6,792 bases of DNA from positions 1-6,792 of the forward strand of contig JAJRWM010000116.1 in assembly GCA_024276815.1 (NCBI GenBank). The letters run 5' to 3'. The notes beneath the pieces were generated by a model. That model was not told the origin of the DNA. It saw only the letters and a program-made list of their open reading frames with translations, and made no database searches. A program made the position numbers and the translations under genes. Source of the stretch: a bacterium. GTDB taxonomy: Bacteria; JACRDZ01; JAJRWM01. Of the stretch, positions 1 through 6,269 are shown one piece after another (the first letter of the stretch is position 1; each line of letters starts with the position of its first letter).

Positions 1-978
1 ACCGATACCTATCTCGCCGTCCGGGTCATAAAAAGCGTCGGTTTTATTGCTGTAAAACGCTTTCAGCTCGATTCCGAGACGATCAGGCCAGAGGTTTGGT
101 TTTTCATAGATTAAATTAGTCTGGTTGAACTCATTCTCGAAGTGGGCGGACTCGGACTGGTAGCTACCAATCCCCGGGATACCTTTATGTTTCCTGAAAT
201 AATAATGAGCCAGTTTGATTTTACCCCATTCGCCCCAAAACGAAGCGTTGCCGAAAATATCCAGTTGATTCAACTCATTGTTTTTACGGATCTTTATTTC
301 GTCGTCATTATCCTCTTTGGGAGTGCCGTTATCATCCAGGTAGCTGAAGTCGCCCCGGCTCCTGAGCTGGCCGACCCCGGTGATTAACGAGTACTTTTCG
401 CCGCCGCCGGTGCACAACAGGTTAAAGCCGCTGGTGCCGAACGAACCGGTTAAAAATTTAAAGTTCGTGGTAATCTTTCCCGGACTTTGGCGGGGCACCA
501 GGTTGATTACTCCGCCGATGGCTGATTTGCCGAAGCGCAACGGGCTTTGCCCCCGGTAAATTTCGATTTTTTCCAGGTTCGCGGCGCTGATGTCGCCCAG
601 GTTGAAAAAAGAGGACGTCTGTGATAGCGGTATACCGTCGAGGTACAGGTTGATTTGTCCCAGGCTGGACCCTCTGACGGATACGGTGGCGAAATCGCCC
701 AGTCCGCCGTAACGCTTGACGCTGACCCCGGCTGTCCGGACAATTTCCTCGATAGCGGTGCTGACCGGGTGGCTGTTTGGCTCAATTTTTATGATCGATT
801 GGGCGACGGCGCTGTTCTTTTCCTCAGCGGGAGTTGGCCGCGCCGGCTGAAGGCGGTTTCCCCTGGCCGCTTCCACCGTGATATCCGGCAGCTCGATAAT
901 CAGCGTTTCCTCCGCGGCGACGGTGAAGACGCGGATCATGAAGAGACTGAAAAATAAGAGTAAAAAAAGTTTTTTCAT
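1..978 (-). CDS. btuB: BtuB-like TonB-dependent outer-membrane receptor (3' end beyond window)
   Basis: A frame open from the ATG at 978 to the left edge gives 326 residues with no stop, so only the N-terminal part is present. Residues 1-22 form a signal peptide (MKK, a hydrophobic core, cleavage near VAA|EE). A TonB-box-like ITVEA follows at 33-37. Residues 60-165 look like a plug domain: VSVRGSS (99-105), INLYLDGIPL (109-118), LEKIEIYRG (135-143) and GGVINL (155-160) are typical plug motifs. The rest begins the beta-barrel, with an acidic loop near 215-227 that could bind calcium. Family members carry scarce ligands across the outer membrane using TonB energy. The cobalamin riboswitch in the leader makes corrinoid the likely substrate, so btuB is inferred from context plus family. 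The start is set by a GGAG six bases upstream. Confidence 0.92.
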   Translation of the reverse strand, partial: MKKLFLLLFFSLFMIRVFTVAAEETLIIELPDITVEAARGNRLQPARPTPAEEKNSAVAQSIIKIEPNSHPVSTAIEEIVRTAGVSVKRYGGLGDFATVSVRGSSLGQINLYLDGIPLSQTSSFFNLGDISAANLEKIEIYRGQSPLRFGKSAIGGVINLVPRQSPGKITTNFKFLTGSFGTSGFNLLCTGGGEKYSLITGVGQLRSRGDFSYLDDNGTPKEDNDDEIKIRKNNELNQLDIFGNASFWGEWGKIKLAHYYFRKHKGIPGIGSYQSESAHFENEFNQTNLIYEKPNLWPDRLGIELKAFYSNKTDAFYDPDGEIGIG

Positions 979-984
979 GTTTTG

Positions 985-988
985 CTCC
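985..988 (-). promoter_or_regulatory. Ribosome binding site of the BtuB-like receptor
   Basis: GGAG lies six bases before the ATG at 978. It directly follows the terminator U-tract, so a ribosome can reach it only in transcripts that escaped termination. Confidence 0.75.
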
Positions 989-1024
989 AAAAAAAAATCC
1001 CCATGTCAAATTGACATAAGGATT
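989..1024 (-). terminator. Intrinsic terminator, the riboswitch expression platform
   Basis: Reading leftward, the arm at 1024-1011 pairs with 1009-996. The core is ATGTCAA/TTGACAT, then two possible G-U pairs, then AATCC/GGATT. The innermost pairs must open to form a loop. A run of U follows at 995-989. It sits between the cobalamin aptamer and the Shine-Dalgarno, so it should stop transcription when ligand is bound. Confidence 0.82.
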
Positions 1025-1047
1025 GTGCCCGTTCTCGCTTCATCCTT
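1018..1047 (-). promoter_or_regulatory. Possible antiterminator pairing
   Basis: AAGGAT at 1047-1042 is a perfect six-base complement of ATCCTT at 1023-1018, which is part of the 5' arm of the terminator. Pairing would prevent the terminator. A competing hairpin, TCTTC with GAAGG around 1058-1044 (one U-G pair), could hide AAGGAT and restore termination. The six-base helix is short, so this switch mechanism is inference. Confidence 0.4.
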
Positions 1048-1080
1048 CTCGCGCCCGAAGATTCGATGTGCTTATTTACG

Positions 1081-1238
1081 GTAAAGGCAGGTTTTCTGGC
1101 TCACGGATCTTTCCTGACGGTAACGCCTTCCCAGGTTTTCCCCAGTGGCTGTTACCAAAGTCCCCGTTTACAGCGGCGGGTCCGCGCCCGATTTTCACGG
1201 GCTTCCCTATTATACCCCGTTTAAGGGGTCACCTTTAC
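1081..1238 (-). promoter_or_regulatory. Adenosylcobalamin riboswitch aptamer
   Basis: The leader of the receptor gene folds as a class I cobalamin riboswitch. P1 is a full eight-pair stem: GTAAAGGT (1238-1231) with GCCTTTAC (1088-1081). A P2-like hairpin ACCCC/GGGGT spans 1229-1214. The conserved AATAGGGAA run follows it. P3 is GCCCG/CGGGC (1202-1198 with 1190-1186). GCTGT (1174-1170) can pair with ACAGC (1152-1148). The B12 box GCCACTGG is at 1149-1142, GGGAAGGCG follows, and the conserved 3' element AGCCAGAAAACCTGCC ends at P1. This family binds cobalamin in the nascent mRNA and shuts down B12 uptake or synthesis genes, which fits the receptor downstream. Confidence 0.95.
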
Positions 1239-1266
1239 GTGTCTGAATTGTTTGGTTGGAGGAAAG

Positions 1267-1294
1267 CATATAACAGTTCGCGCCGGCTTGTCAA
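1267..1294 (-). promoter_or_regulatory. Promoter of the riboswitch-receptor transcript
   Basis: A perfect -35 box TTGACA lies at 1294-1289, then a 16-base spacer, then a -10-like TATATG at 1272-1267 (four of six consensus bases). Transcription would start near 1260, about 20 bases before the aptamer P1 stem at 1238, which is the expected geometry. It lies in the gap between the receptor leader and the membrane-protein gene. Confidence 0.6.
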
Positions 1295-1397
1295 CATATT
1301 TTGCGTTTTCAGGGGAAACTCCAAAAACTTTAATCTCGTTTTTCGGCAAGATCATGGAAGTGAAGGTTACAACCGGGAGAACAAGTTTGACCGCGGG

Positions 1398-2201
1398 CTA
1401 AAGCGGAGCGGGTAAATTTCGGCTGGCGATCATTTTTTCCAGCTCTTTCTGAACGCTTTTCAGGTTGGCGAGCCGGTTGAGGTCTTTCGTCTTTTCCAGG
1501 GAATCAGCCGCTTTCTGAACCTGATTCTGTTTTAAATAATAACGGGTACGGTTAAAAGCCTGGTAAGTATTAAAAAGATTGACGCCGCCCCAGACCGTTA
1601 TCAGTATAAAGGCCACCGAAAGATAGAAGGTGAGCCGCTCCAGCGGCCGTTCTTCCGTAAAATAGCGGGTGATGACAAAATAAATAAATATCCCCTCAAA
1701 AGCAAGCAGGGCATCCCGCTGCACCTGGTTCCAGTTGACCAGCTTGGGGCCTAAAGCCGGCACGACTATCATGCTGCCGATATAGAAAAATATCGCCGCC
1801 GGCACCGCCAGGTCCAACTCCCGGTAGGGTGATTCGGGACTAAGATAGGGAGGCGTCAGAAAATTCTCGTCCCGCCAGATTAGTATAACCATCGCGATAA
1901 TAATGAGGTTTTGCAGTACTGCCCAGCCGTAGCCGGGAAAATGCTGGGTTTTCTGAATTAAATAAAAGGGCAGGAAGTAAAGAGCCGCGAGCACGGCGCG
2001 GTTGGGGAACAGTTTTGATTTGTTACCCAATATTTGAGCGGCGACTAAATAAACGGCCCCGACTACTCCGCAGGCGAAGTAATTAACGCTGATCGCCGGC
2101 TTGGCCAGAATTGTTAACAGCAGATAATACAGCATCACGTTTATGATAGACATAACCAGGCAGATAACCTCACGAGGATAAAATATCAGATATTCTATCA
2201 T
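1398..2201 (-). CDS. Polytopic membrane protein of unknown function, about seven helices
   Basis: This 267-residue protein is not a family I recognise. Hydrophobic segments at about 13-33, 39-58, 69-83, 93-109, 132-150, 164-180 and 189-207 suggest seven membrane helices. The last ~55 residues (212-267) are polar and helical (AFNRTRYYLKQNQVQKAADS and onward). They resemble a single TPR-like hairpin or short coiled coil that could contact a partner. No catalytic motif is visible. The ATG at 2201 is taken as the start although no clear Shine-Dalgarno precedes it. An ATG at 2153 (residue 17) is an alternative that would shorten the first helix. The gap before it holds a likely terminator for the upstream gene, and I found no convincing promoter of its own. 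Confidence 0.8.
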   Translation of the reverse strand: MIEYLIFYPREVICLVMSIINVMLYYLLLTILAKPAISVNYFACGVVGAVYLVAAQILGNKSKLFPNRAVLAALYFLPFYLIQKTQHFPGYGWAVLQNLIIIAMVILIWRDENFLTPPYLSPESPYRELDLAVPAAIFFYIGSMIVVPALGPKLVNWNQVQRDALLAFEGIFIYFVITRYFTEERPLERLTFYLSVAFILITVWGGVNLFNTYQAFNRTRYYLKQNQVQKAADSLEKTKDLNRLANLKSVQKELEKMIASRNLPAPL

Positions 2202-2218
2202 AAATCAGACTTGGCGGG

Positions 2219-2281
2219 AAAAAATCAGTTTTCCACTCCGGGACAACGGGCGGATAGCTATCAGGCCGGAGTCCGAAAAGT
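2219..2281 (-). terminator. Probable terminator after the 348-residue repeat protein
   Basis: ACTCCGG (2272-2266) pairs perfectly with CCGGAGT (2241-2235). The stem extends outward imperfectly, TTTTC with GAAAA, past a small bulge. A 10-bp palindrome GATAGCTATC lies inside it at 2253-2262. Six U residues (2224-2219) follow a few bases after the stem. The loop is long, so efficiency is uncertain. Confidence 0.45.
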
Positions 2282-2298
2282 CCCGTCGTTATTCGCTC

Positions 2299-3345
2299 TT
2301 AACCTTCCCGCAGGTCATTGAGCAAGCTCTTGACTTCCCGGCCCATTACGCTGTCCGGCTGGATTTCTTTCGAGTATTCGTCAATGGTCGACCAGGCTCT
2401 GATAAACCGATCCTGAAGTTTCTCATCCCCGGCCAGTTTTTTCCGATACTTCTCGATCGCTTTTTTCAAAACGTCGACTAATTCAAAATCGTTGATATTG
2501 ATGATGATAGTATCGTCGGATTTATCTATGGACATCGGCTTAGTCGATCTTGAACCGGGATTTTCCTCATCTTCAACGTAAAACTGTACCCGTATCCGGT
2601 AGTGCTGAAAATCCTGGTGATAGGTCAGCGGTGAAGAGGACAATTCATAAACAAGACCATCAGACATAGCGTTCCACAACAGCAACGCTAACCGTTTGTA
2701 TTTTACCGGGAAAAATTTATCGATAAACTCTTTCACGTTTTTTGAAGCGTCATAACCATGCCGCTCTTTAAATTTCTGGTAAGACAAATGTAACAGGCTT
2801 TCGTAGTTCTTGTAATTGCTGACCAGGCCGCTTTCGATAAAATGCTTTACTGTCCTGCCGGCTTCCCCGCCATGTCTTTCCCGGTATTTATCACAGGCCA
2901 TCAGCAAGGATTCACGGTAGGCGGACGGGAAATAATCCTTGATAAACGCTTCGCAAACATGTTCTTTATAGACATCGCCAAATTCCCGCTTAAACTTGGT
3001 ATACAGAAAAGAGCTTTCGTCGTTTGATACCGCCGGGAAAAATTCCTTGATAAAGTTAGCACAATCGCAATCACCGCTATATTTTGTTCTGCCAACGTAC
3101 AGAGACGATACAAATTCCATCAGAGAGCAGACCAGGGTCGGCACGGAGAGATGACCGTCATTTTTCAGGTATTTACCAAGATGATCAGTTGTTTGATCCT
3201 TGATAAAATAATGTTCAATACAGTCTAACAGTTTACTGTTATCAGCTAATTGTCTTTCGATAAGAGAAAAACGCCCCTGTTCATACAGTGCGTTTCCCCT
3301 GAATATATAATCGTATTTTGCTGTTTTATCCATTGCCGAAGCCAT
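2299..3345 (-). CDS. Unrecognised repeat-containing protein, 348 residues
   Basis: I do not recognise this family. The protein appears soluble: no signal peptide and no membrane segment. Residues ~82-218 hold about four copies of a ~36-residue helical repeat (see the repeat entry). The N-terminal ~75 residues are helical and polar, with a possible diverged copy near 40-50 (DCIEHYFIKD). After the repeats, residues ~240-285 look like beta strands (HYRIRVQFYVEDEE, then DDTIIININDFELV). The C-terminus (286-348) is a charged helical region. The ATG at 3345 is fixed by AGGAGG eight bases upstream, and an extended -10 promoter precedes that. Base composition is more A+T-rich than neighbouring ispG, which suggests an accessory gene. 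The role is unknown; a scaffold or recognition function is only a guess from the repeats. Confidence 0.82.
   Translation of the reverse strand: MASAMDKTAKYDYIFRGNALYEQGRFSLIERQLADNSKLLDCIEHYFIKDQTTDHLGKYLKNDGHLSVPTLVCSLMEFVSSLYVGRTKYSGDCDCANFIKEFFPAVSNDESSFLYTKFKREFGDVYKEHVCEAFIKDYFPSAYRESLLMACDKYRERHGGEAGRTVKHFIESGLVSNYKNYESLLHLSYQKFKERHGYDASKNVKEFIDKFFPVKYKRLALLLWNAMSDGLVYELSSSPLTYHQDFQHYRIRVQFYVEDEENPGSRSTKPMSIDKSDDTIIININDFELVDVLKKAIEKYRKKLAGDEKLQDRFIRAWSTIDEYSKEIQPDSVMGREVKSLLNDLREG
2692..3102 (-). repeat. Four tandem ~36-residue protein repeats inside the 348-residue gene
   Basis: The protein pattern recurs with FI at residues 98, 134, 169 and 207, spacings of 36, 35 and 38. Unit cores are FIKEFFP (98-104), FIKDYFP (134-140), FIESGL (169-174) and FIDKFFP (207-213). 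Units 2-4 also share an upstream K[YF]-[KR]-x-x-[FH]G block (KFKREFG, KYRERHG, KFKERHG) and a Y four to seven residues after the P or its equivalent. Unit 1 is the most diverged (TKYSGDCDC). DNA identity between units is low, so the duplications are old. Confidence 0.72.
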
Positions 3346-3353
3346 CTGATTTT

Positions 3354-3359
3354 CCTCCT
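3354..3359 (-). promoter_or_regulatory. Strong ribosome binding site of the 348-residue gene
   Basis: AGGAGG with an eight-base spacer to the ATG at 3345. It favours this ATG over the in-frame ATG four codons later. Confidence 0.8.
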
Positions 3360-3379
3360 TTCATTAACGCGGCATCAAA

Positions 3380-3388
3380 ATTATACCA
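3380..3388 (-). promoter_or_regulatory. Extended -10 promoter of the 348-residue gene
   Basis: A consensus TATAAT (3385-3380) is preceded by TGG (3388-3386), giving TGnTATAAT. No good -35 is visible at 16-18 bases, as is usual for extended -10 promoters. Transcription would start near 3373, leaving a leader of about 28 bases. This suggests the gene is transcribed separately from ispG. Confidence 0.6.
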
Positions 3389-3446
3389 TTTTAAGGAAAC
3401 ATCCATTGTATAGATTGCGAAAACAGGTTTAAGGTTTCATCTTTTT

Positions 3447-3884
3447 TTAAAGGCGCGCTAATTTTTTGAGGCTGGCTTTCCATCTTTCATTGTCAATCAC
3501 AAAGAAACCAACCCGGGTTTCATCGGCGAGATGGAGAACCAGGTGCGGCTGGCCGCTACGATATTCCCCGTTGAACCATTTTGCTTCCGAGATATCTTTG
3601 ATTTCCGCCAGGTCAATTTTAATTGCTTTGCCAAAGTAGCGGTGAAAGACGAGTTGGCTCTTGGTGAGATAAATAATACCGTCGCATTTCAGCCGGCCAA
3701 AGCGAGCGGAACTACCACGGAAACTCCCCTTTTCGGGCCTGATTATCATCGCTTCCGCCGGGAGCGTCCTGATTTCCCCGGCGAGGTTTTCAAGAGTCTT
3801 GCTCTTGGCCTGCCTGACAATTATGAATAACAAGCCGAGTCCGGCCAGCGCAACCGCGAGATAATAATAATTGATAAACGTCAT
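3447..3884 (-). CDS. Membrane-anchored small protein with a PH/GRAM-like domain
   Basis: A 145-residue protein with one N-terminal membrane helix (about residues 5-23) and a short linker. A beta-rich C-terminal domain (about 45-145) resembles bacterial PH or GRAM-like folds: a small-molecule-like strand pattern with IIYLTKSQLVFHRYF, IKIDLAEIKDI, then LVLHLADETRVGFFVI and a terminal helix ERWKASLKKL. The fold call rests on this pattern, not on a catalytic motif, and the specific function is unknown. The likely topology puts the domain in the cytoplasm. Its ATG overlaps the ispG stop as ATGA and it lacks its own Shine-Dalgarno, so it is probably translated by coupling to ispG. Confidence 0.8.
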   Translation of the reverse strand: MTFINYYYLAVALAGLGLLFIIVRQAKSKTLENLAGEIRTLPAEAMIIRPEKGSFRGSSARFGRLKCDGIIYLTKSQLVFHRYFGKAIKIDLAEIKDISEAKWFNGEYRSGQPHLVLHLADETRVGFFVIDNERWKASLKKLARL

Positions 3885-4945
3885 GTTTGGTTGCTTATAT
3901 GTTCCAGGATTATATCCAGCAAACTGTCAACAAGCTGGTCCTCCCGAACTTTTTCAACCACCTCGCCACGGCAGAACACCAGCCCCTGCCCTTTTCCGCC
4001 GGCAATGCCGAAGTCGGCTTCCCGGGCCTCTCCCGGCCCGTTGACCACACAGCCCATTACGGCTATTTTCAACGGCTCCTTAATCCCGGCTACCCGCTTT
4101 TCCACTTCAGCGGCAATGCGAATAAGATCAATCTCGGTGCGGCCGCAAGTGGGACAGGAGATGATAACCGGGCCGCGCTCGCGAAGCCCCAGCGATTTTA
4201 ATATCTCGAAGCCCACCCGGACCTCTTCGACCGGAGAGGCGGTCAGGGAAACCCTGATGGTGTCGCCCAGCCCGGCCAGCAGCAGACCGCTCAGCCCGAC
4301 GGCTGAGCGGATAGCGCCCGCTTCCAGCGGGCCGGCTTCGGTGATCCCCAGGTGCAGAGGATAAGCGCGTGCCTTGGCAAAAAGGCGGTTAGACTCAAGC
4401 GTATGGCGGATATCGGATGACTTCAGGGAGACAATAATTTTGGTAAAGTCCATCGCTTCGAGGATTTCGATATGGCGCAGCGCGCTTTCAGTCATGGCTT
4501 CGGGCGTCGGTCCGCCGTACTGAGCCAGGATATCCTTGTGGACGGAGCCGGCGTTAACTCCGATGCGGATGGGGATATTTTTATCCTTGGCGGCGCGGAC
4601 AACACTTTTGATCTGCTCTTTTTCAGGAATATTGCCGGGATTCAGGCGCAGCGCGTCCACGCCGTTTTCCAGCGCCAGCAGGGCCAGTTTGTGATTAAAA
4701 TGGATATCGGCGACCAGCGGCGCGGTCATTCCCCGCTTAATGAGTTTCAGGGCGGCGGCGGCCGTTTCATCGGGCACCGCGACCCGGATAATTTCGCAGC
4801 CGGCCATTTCCAGTTGCCTGATTTGGGCCAGAGTGGCTTCAACATCCCGGGTATCAGTGTTAGTCATCGACTGGACAGAAATGGGGTATTCGCCCCCAAC
4901 TCCTACCTGCCCAATATGTACCGGTTTAGTTATTCGTCTTGGCAT
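3881..4945 (-). CDS. ispG: 4-hydroxy-3-methylbut-2-enyl diphosphate synthase
   Basis: IspG (GcpE) reductively opens the ring of 2-C-methyl-D-erythritol 2,4-cyclodiphosphate to HMBPP, the next-to-last step of the MEP isoprenoid pathway, in the cytoplasm. The 354-residue length is that of the usual bacterial form without the extra middle domain. The N-terminal TIM barrel shows PISVQSMTNTDT (21-32), the RVAVPDE segment, VADIHFNHKLAL (78-89) and LRLNPGNI (99-106). The C-terminal domain carries the [4Fe-4S] ligands C264 and C267 (SCPTCGR), C299 and E306 (MGCVVNGPGE). All key residues are present, so it should be active. The start matches the family N-terminus, but no Shine-Dalgarno is visible and an in-frame stop lies two codons upstream. 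The usual dxr and rseP neighbours are absent upstream, where an AT-rich cassette sits instead. Confidence 0.98.
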   Translation of the reverse strand: MPRRITKPVHIGQVGVGGEYPISVQSMTNTDTRDVEATLAQIRQLEMAGCEIIRVAVPDETAAAALKLIKRGMTAPLVADIHFNHKLALLALENGVDALRLNPGNIPEKEQIKSVVRAAKDKNIPIRIGVNAGSVHKDILAQYGGPTPEAMTESALRHIEILEAMDFTKIIVSLKSSDIRHTLESNRLFAKARAYPLHLGITEAGPLEAGAIRSAVGLSGLLLAGLGDTIRVSLTASPVEEVRVGFEILKSLGLRERGPVIISCPTCGRTEIDLIRIAAEVEKRVAGIKEPLKIAVMGCVVNGPGEAREADFGIAGGKGQGLVFCRGEVVEKVREDQLVDSLLDIILEHISNQT

Positions 4946-4958
4946 AAACTAATTTTCT

Positions 4959-4964
4959 GTTATA
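4959..4964 (-). promoter_or_regulatory. Candidate -10 box for ispG with a very short leader
   Basis: TATAAC (five of six consensus bases) lies 13 bases before the ispG ATG. A -35 at 17-18 bases is poor (TCTCCT or TTCTCC). If used, the mRNA would start within about ten bases of the ATG. That would fit the missing Shine-Dalgarno and leaderless translation. Confidence 0.3.
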
Positions 4965-5000
4965 CACTAATTAAATATTTGAGGAGAAAAAGAATCTTGT

Positions 5001-5030
5001 AAAAATTAGATTATTATGCCGCTAATTTTT
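5001..5030. terminator. AT-only hairpin at the end of the DUF1828 gene
   Basis: AAAAATTAG (5001-5009) and CTAATTTTT (5022-5030) form a perfect nine-base inverted repeat around a 12-base loop that contains the stop codon. The U-rich arm makes a weak terminator possible. The stem is almost all A-T, so this is uncertain. Confidence 0.3.
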
Positions 5031-5781
5031 CTTTAATATCTTCTCTTTTACTCCATATGACTGGCGTCACATCATAACTAGAAAGAGCGTCAAGCACACT
5101 ATCTGGAATTGATTTTTCTGAGTTGTTTAGGATAGCATACGCGAGACTATTATGATCTCTGACATCTTTCGTATCGAGCCATGCGAATGCCATTGCTTGT
5201 GCTGTATCCTTTTTGGGATTATTAATAACTTTTAATATTCGCTCAGGATATTTTTTCGATTTAGGAATTGCAAAATCAAAAAGGTGGTCAAAGCCACTTT
5301 TCCCTGTAAATTTAATCTTAGGAATATGTCGTATATCATTAGACTCTATCCATTTAGTAACGTCTTCTAAGAAGAGACTGGTCACCCAAGGCGTAGCTAA
5401 ATAGAAGAGATCATTCACAGCTAAAATCGCTTGCAAAAGATTATGTTTACGTAACGCAAAATCCTTTTCAGAAGTATGAACTTCCAGAGACTCATTCTTT
5501 AATTTAACACCAAATCCATTAAGTGTAACGTTGAGAAGCTGTTTACGTTTTGGAAGGTCTAAATTACACCCGGATAACTGAAGATCGTGAATTGTTTCAC
5601 TATCATCCGTTAAAAGAAAACCCCCGTTCTGTTTTTTCGCATATATTTGAATGTAATCATTATGTCTATCTAAATAAGGGGTTGTAATTTCAACCCAAAC
5701 ATCATCAACTTGACGAAGAGTTGTTTTATCTCGCAACCACACCCAATATTTATTTAGTAGATTATCAATATCTTTAATCAT
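5014..5781 (-). CDS. DUF1828/DUF1829-like protein, second gene of an accessory pair
   Basis: From the ATG at 5781 this gives 255 residues. I recognise the sequence from memory as a DUF1828 N-terminal domain (about 25-115) with a DUF1829 C-terminal domain (about 140-240). Key stretches are [17 protein letters not shown] (31-47), [12 protein letters not shown] (53-64), [19 protein letters not shown] (111-129), [15 protein letters not shown] (156-170) and [16 protein letters not shown] (240-255). No function is established to my knowledge. The D169 region followed by ILKVIN loosely resembles a degenerate PD-(D/E)XK core, which is speculation. An ATG at 5790 would add three residues, but GGAG touches it directly. 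For the ATG at 5781 the spacing is nine bases, and this start forms an ATGA overlap with the upstream stop. Low GC unlike ispG suggests acquisition by transfer. Confidence 0.85.
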   Translation of the reverse strand: MIKDIDNLLNKYWVWLRDKTTLRQVDDVWVEITTPYLDRHNDYIQIYAKKQNGGFLLTDDSETIHDLQLSGCNLDLPKRKQLLNVTLNGFGVKLKNESLEVHTSEKDFALRKHNLLQAILAVNDLFYLATPWVTSLFLEDVTKWIESNDIRHIPKIKFTGKSGFDHLFDFAIPKSKKYPERILKVINNPKKDTAQAMAFAWLDTKDVRDHNSLAYAILNNSEKSIPDSVLDALSSYDVTPVIWSKREDIKEKLAA

Positions 5782-6176
5782 AATAGCCATCTCCGAATAT
5801 CAGGCGCCTTTGTTATATTGCAATATTTCATAAAGTGATAGAATGTTTCATGAATGTCATTTATCTTATTAAAAACACCTATAGGCAAAGGATATGCCCA
5901 TTTATCTCCATAGCCTTCACGATATAAATGAATATGAGGACAAGATATTTCCTCATCGTCAGGATTTCGATGTGGACTGCCATTGAGTTCAAGCCTAACA
6001 AGTATTATTGTTTTACGCGCTCTATTTTGATATTTAATCTTTTTTAAATCTATCCTGCTTCGACTAACATCAAGTTGAAATTTTTCACGCTTACAAGCAG
6101 AAATTAGCGGTATTTCTATTTTCTCACCCATACGAGGGAAACATAATGATATATCCTCATAACTGTGCTTTTCCAT
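5778..6176 (-). CDS. DUF6978-like small protein, first gene of the accessory pair (true start probably 6212)
   Basis: From the first canonical start, ATG 6176, the protein has 132 residues. I recognise it from memory as DUF6978-like: EIPLIS (21-26), [53 protein letters not shown] and the C-terminal HFMKYCNI are hallmark stretches. It appears to be a cytoplasmic protein of unknown biochemical role, found next to DUF1828-type genes. The frame stays open upstream of 6176 and encodes ILTQVEADELRK (6212-6177), which matches the family's usual MLTQ-EEAD beginning. The real start therefore seems to be the ATC at 6212, with AAGGGAG seven bases before it, giving 144 residues. The stop overlaps the next gene as ATGA. 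AT-rich composition contrasts with ispG. Confidence 0.8.
   Translation of the reverse strand: MEKHSYEDISLCFPRMGEKIEIPLISACKREKFQLDVSRSRIDLKKIKYQNRARKTIILVRLELNGSPHRNPDDEEISCPHIHLYREGYGDKWAYPLPIGVFNKINDIHETFYHFMKYCNITKAPDIRRWLL
5791..5794 (-). promoter_or_regulatory. Ribosome binding site deciding the DUF1828 gene start
   Basis: GGAG is nine bases before the ATG at 5781 and zero bases before the ATG at 5790, so the former is favoured. It lies inside the end of the upstream gene, as expected for translational coupling. Confidence 0.6.
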
Positions 6177-6209
6177 TTTTCTTAATTCATCTGCTTCAAC
6201 CTGAGTTAA

Positions 6210-6226
6210 GATAAGATTACTCCCTT
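6210..6226 (-). promoter_or_regulatory. Shine-Dalgarno plus apparent ATC start codon of the DUF6978-like gene
   Basis: AAGGGAG (6226-6220), a seven-base spacer, then ATC (6212-6210). The codons after ATC read LTQVEADELRK in frame with the gene. Between the upstream in-frame stop TAA and the ATG at 6176 there is no ATG, GTG or TTG. The ATG at 6176 has only a weak purine run before it. Confidence 0.45.
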
Positions 6227-6256
6227 AATATTTTTCCTAAGCATTGTCATCATGAT

Positions 6257-6269
6257 TAATGTTACATTA
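6257..6269. promoter_or_regulatory. 13-bp palindrome, candidate operator of the accessory pair
   Basis: TAATGT-T-ACATTA is a perfect inverted repeat around one base. Its right half coincides with the candidate -10 box, so a dimeric repressor bound here would block transcription. The palindromic ATCATGAT lies close by (6249-6256). Confidence 0.4.

Noticed and set aside
142-957. Short frames on both strands across the receptor gene
   Set aside because: The minus-strand receptor frame explains the region fully; the others are shadows.
1321-1346. Hairpin CCAAAAAC ... GTTTTTCGG between the membrane protein and the B12 leader, considered as a terminator
   Set aside because: Short A-T stem with a bulge and no U-tract after it on the minus strand; too weak to call.
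1023-1415. Plus-strand open frame of 130 codons
   Set aside because: It runs antisense across the riboswitch and its promoter, has no ribosome site, and shows no protein-like pattern.
3891-4364. Plus-strand open frame of 157 codons
   Set aside because: Also antisense to ispG; serine- and proline-rich shadow composition.
4472-5002. Plus-strand open frame of 176 codons
   Set aside because: It is antisense to ispG, which is certain. The translation has no family features and it arises from GC-rich codon bias of the opposite strand.
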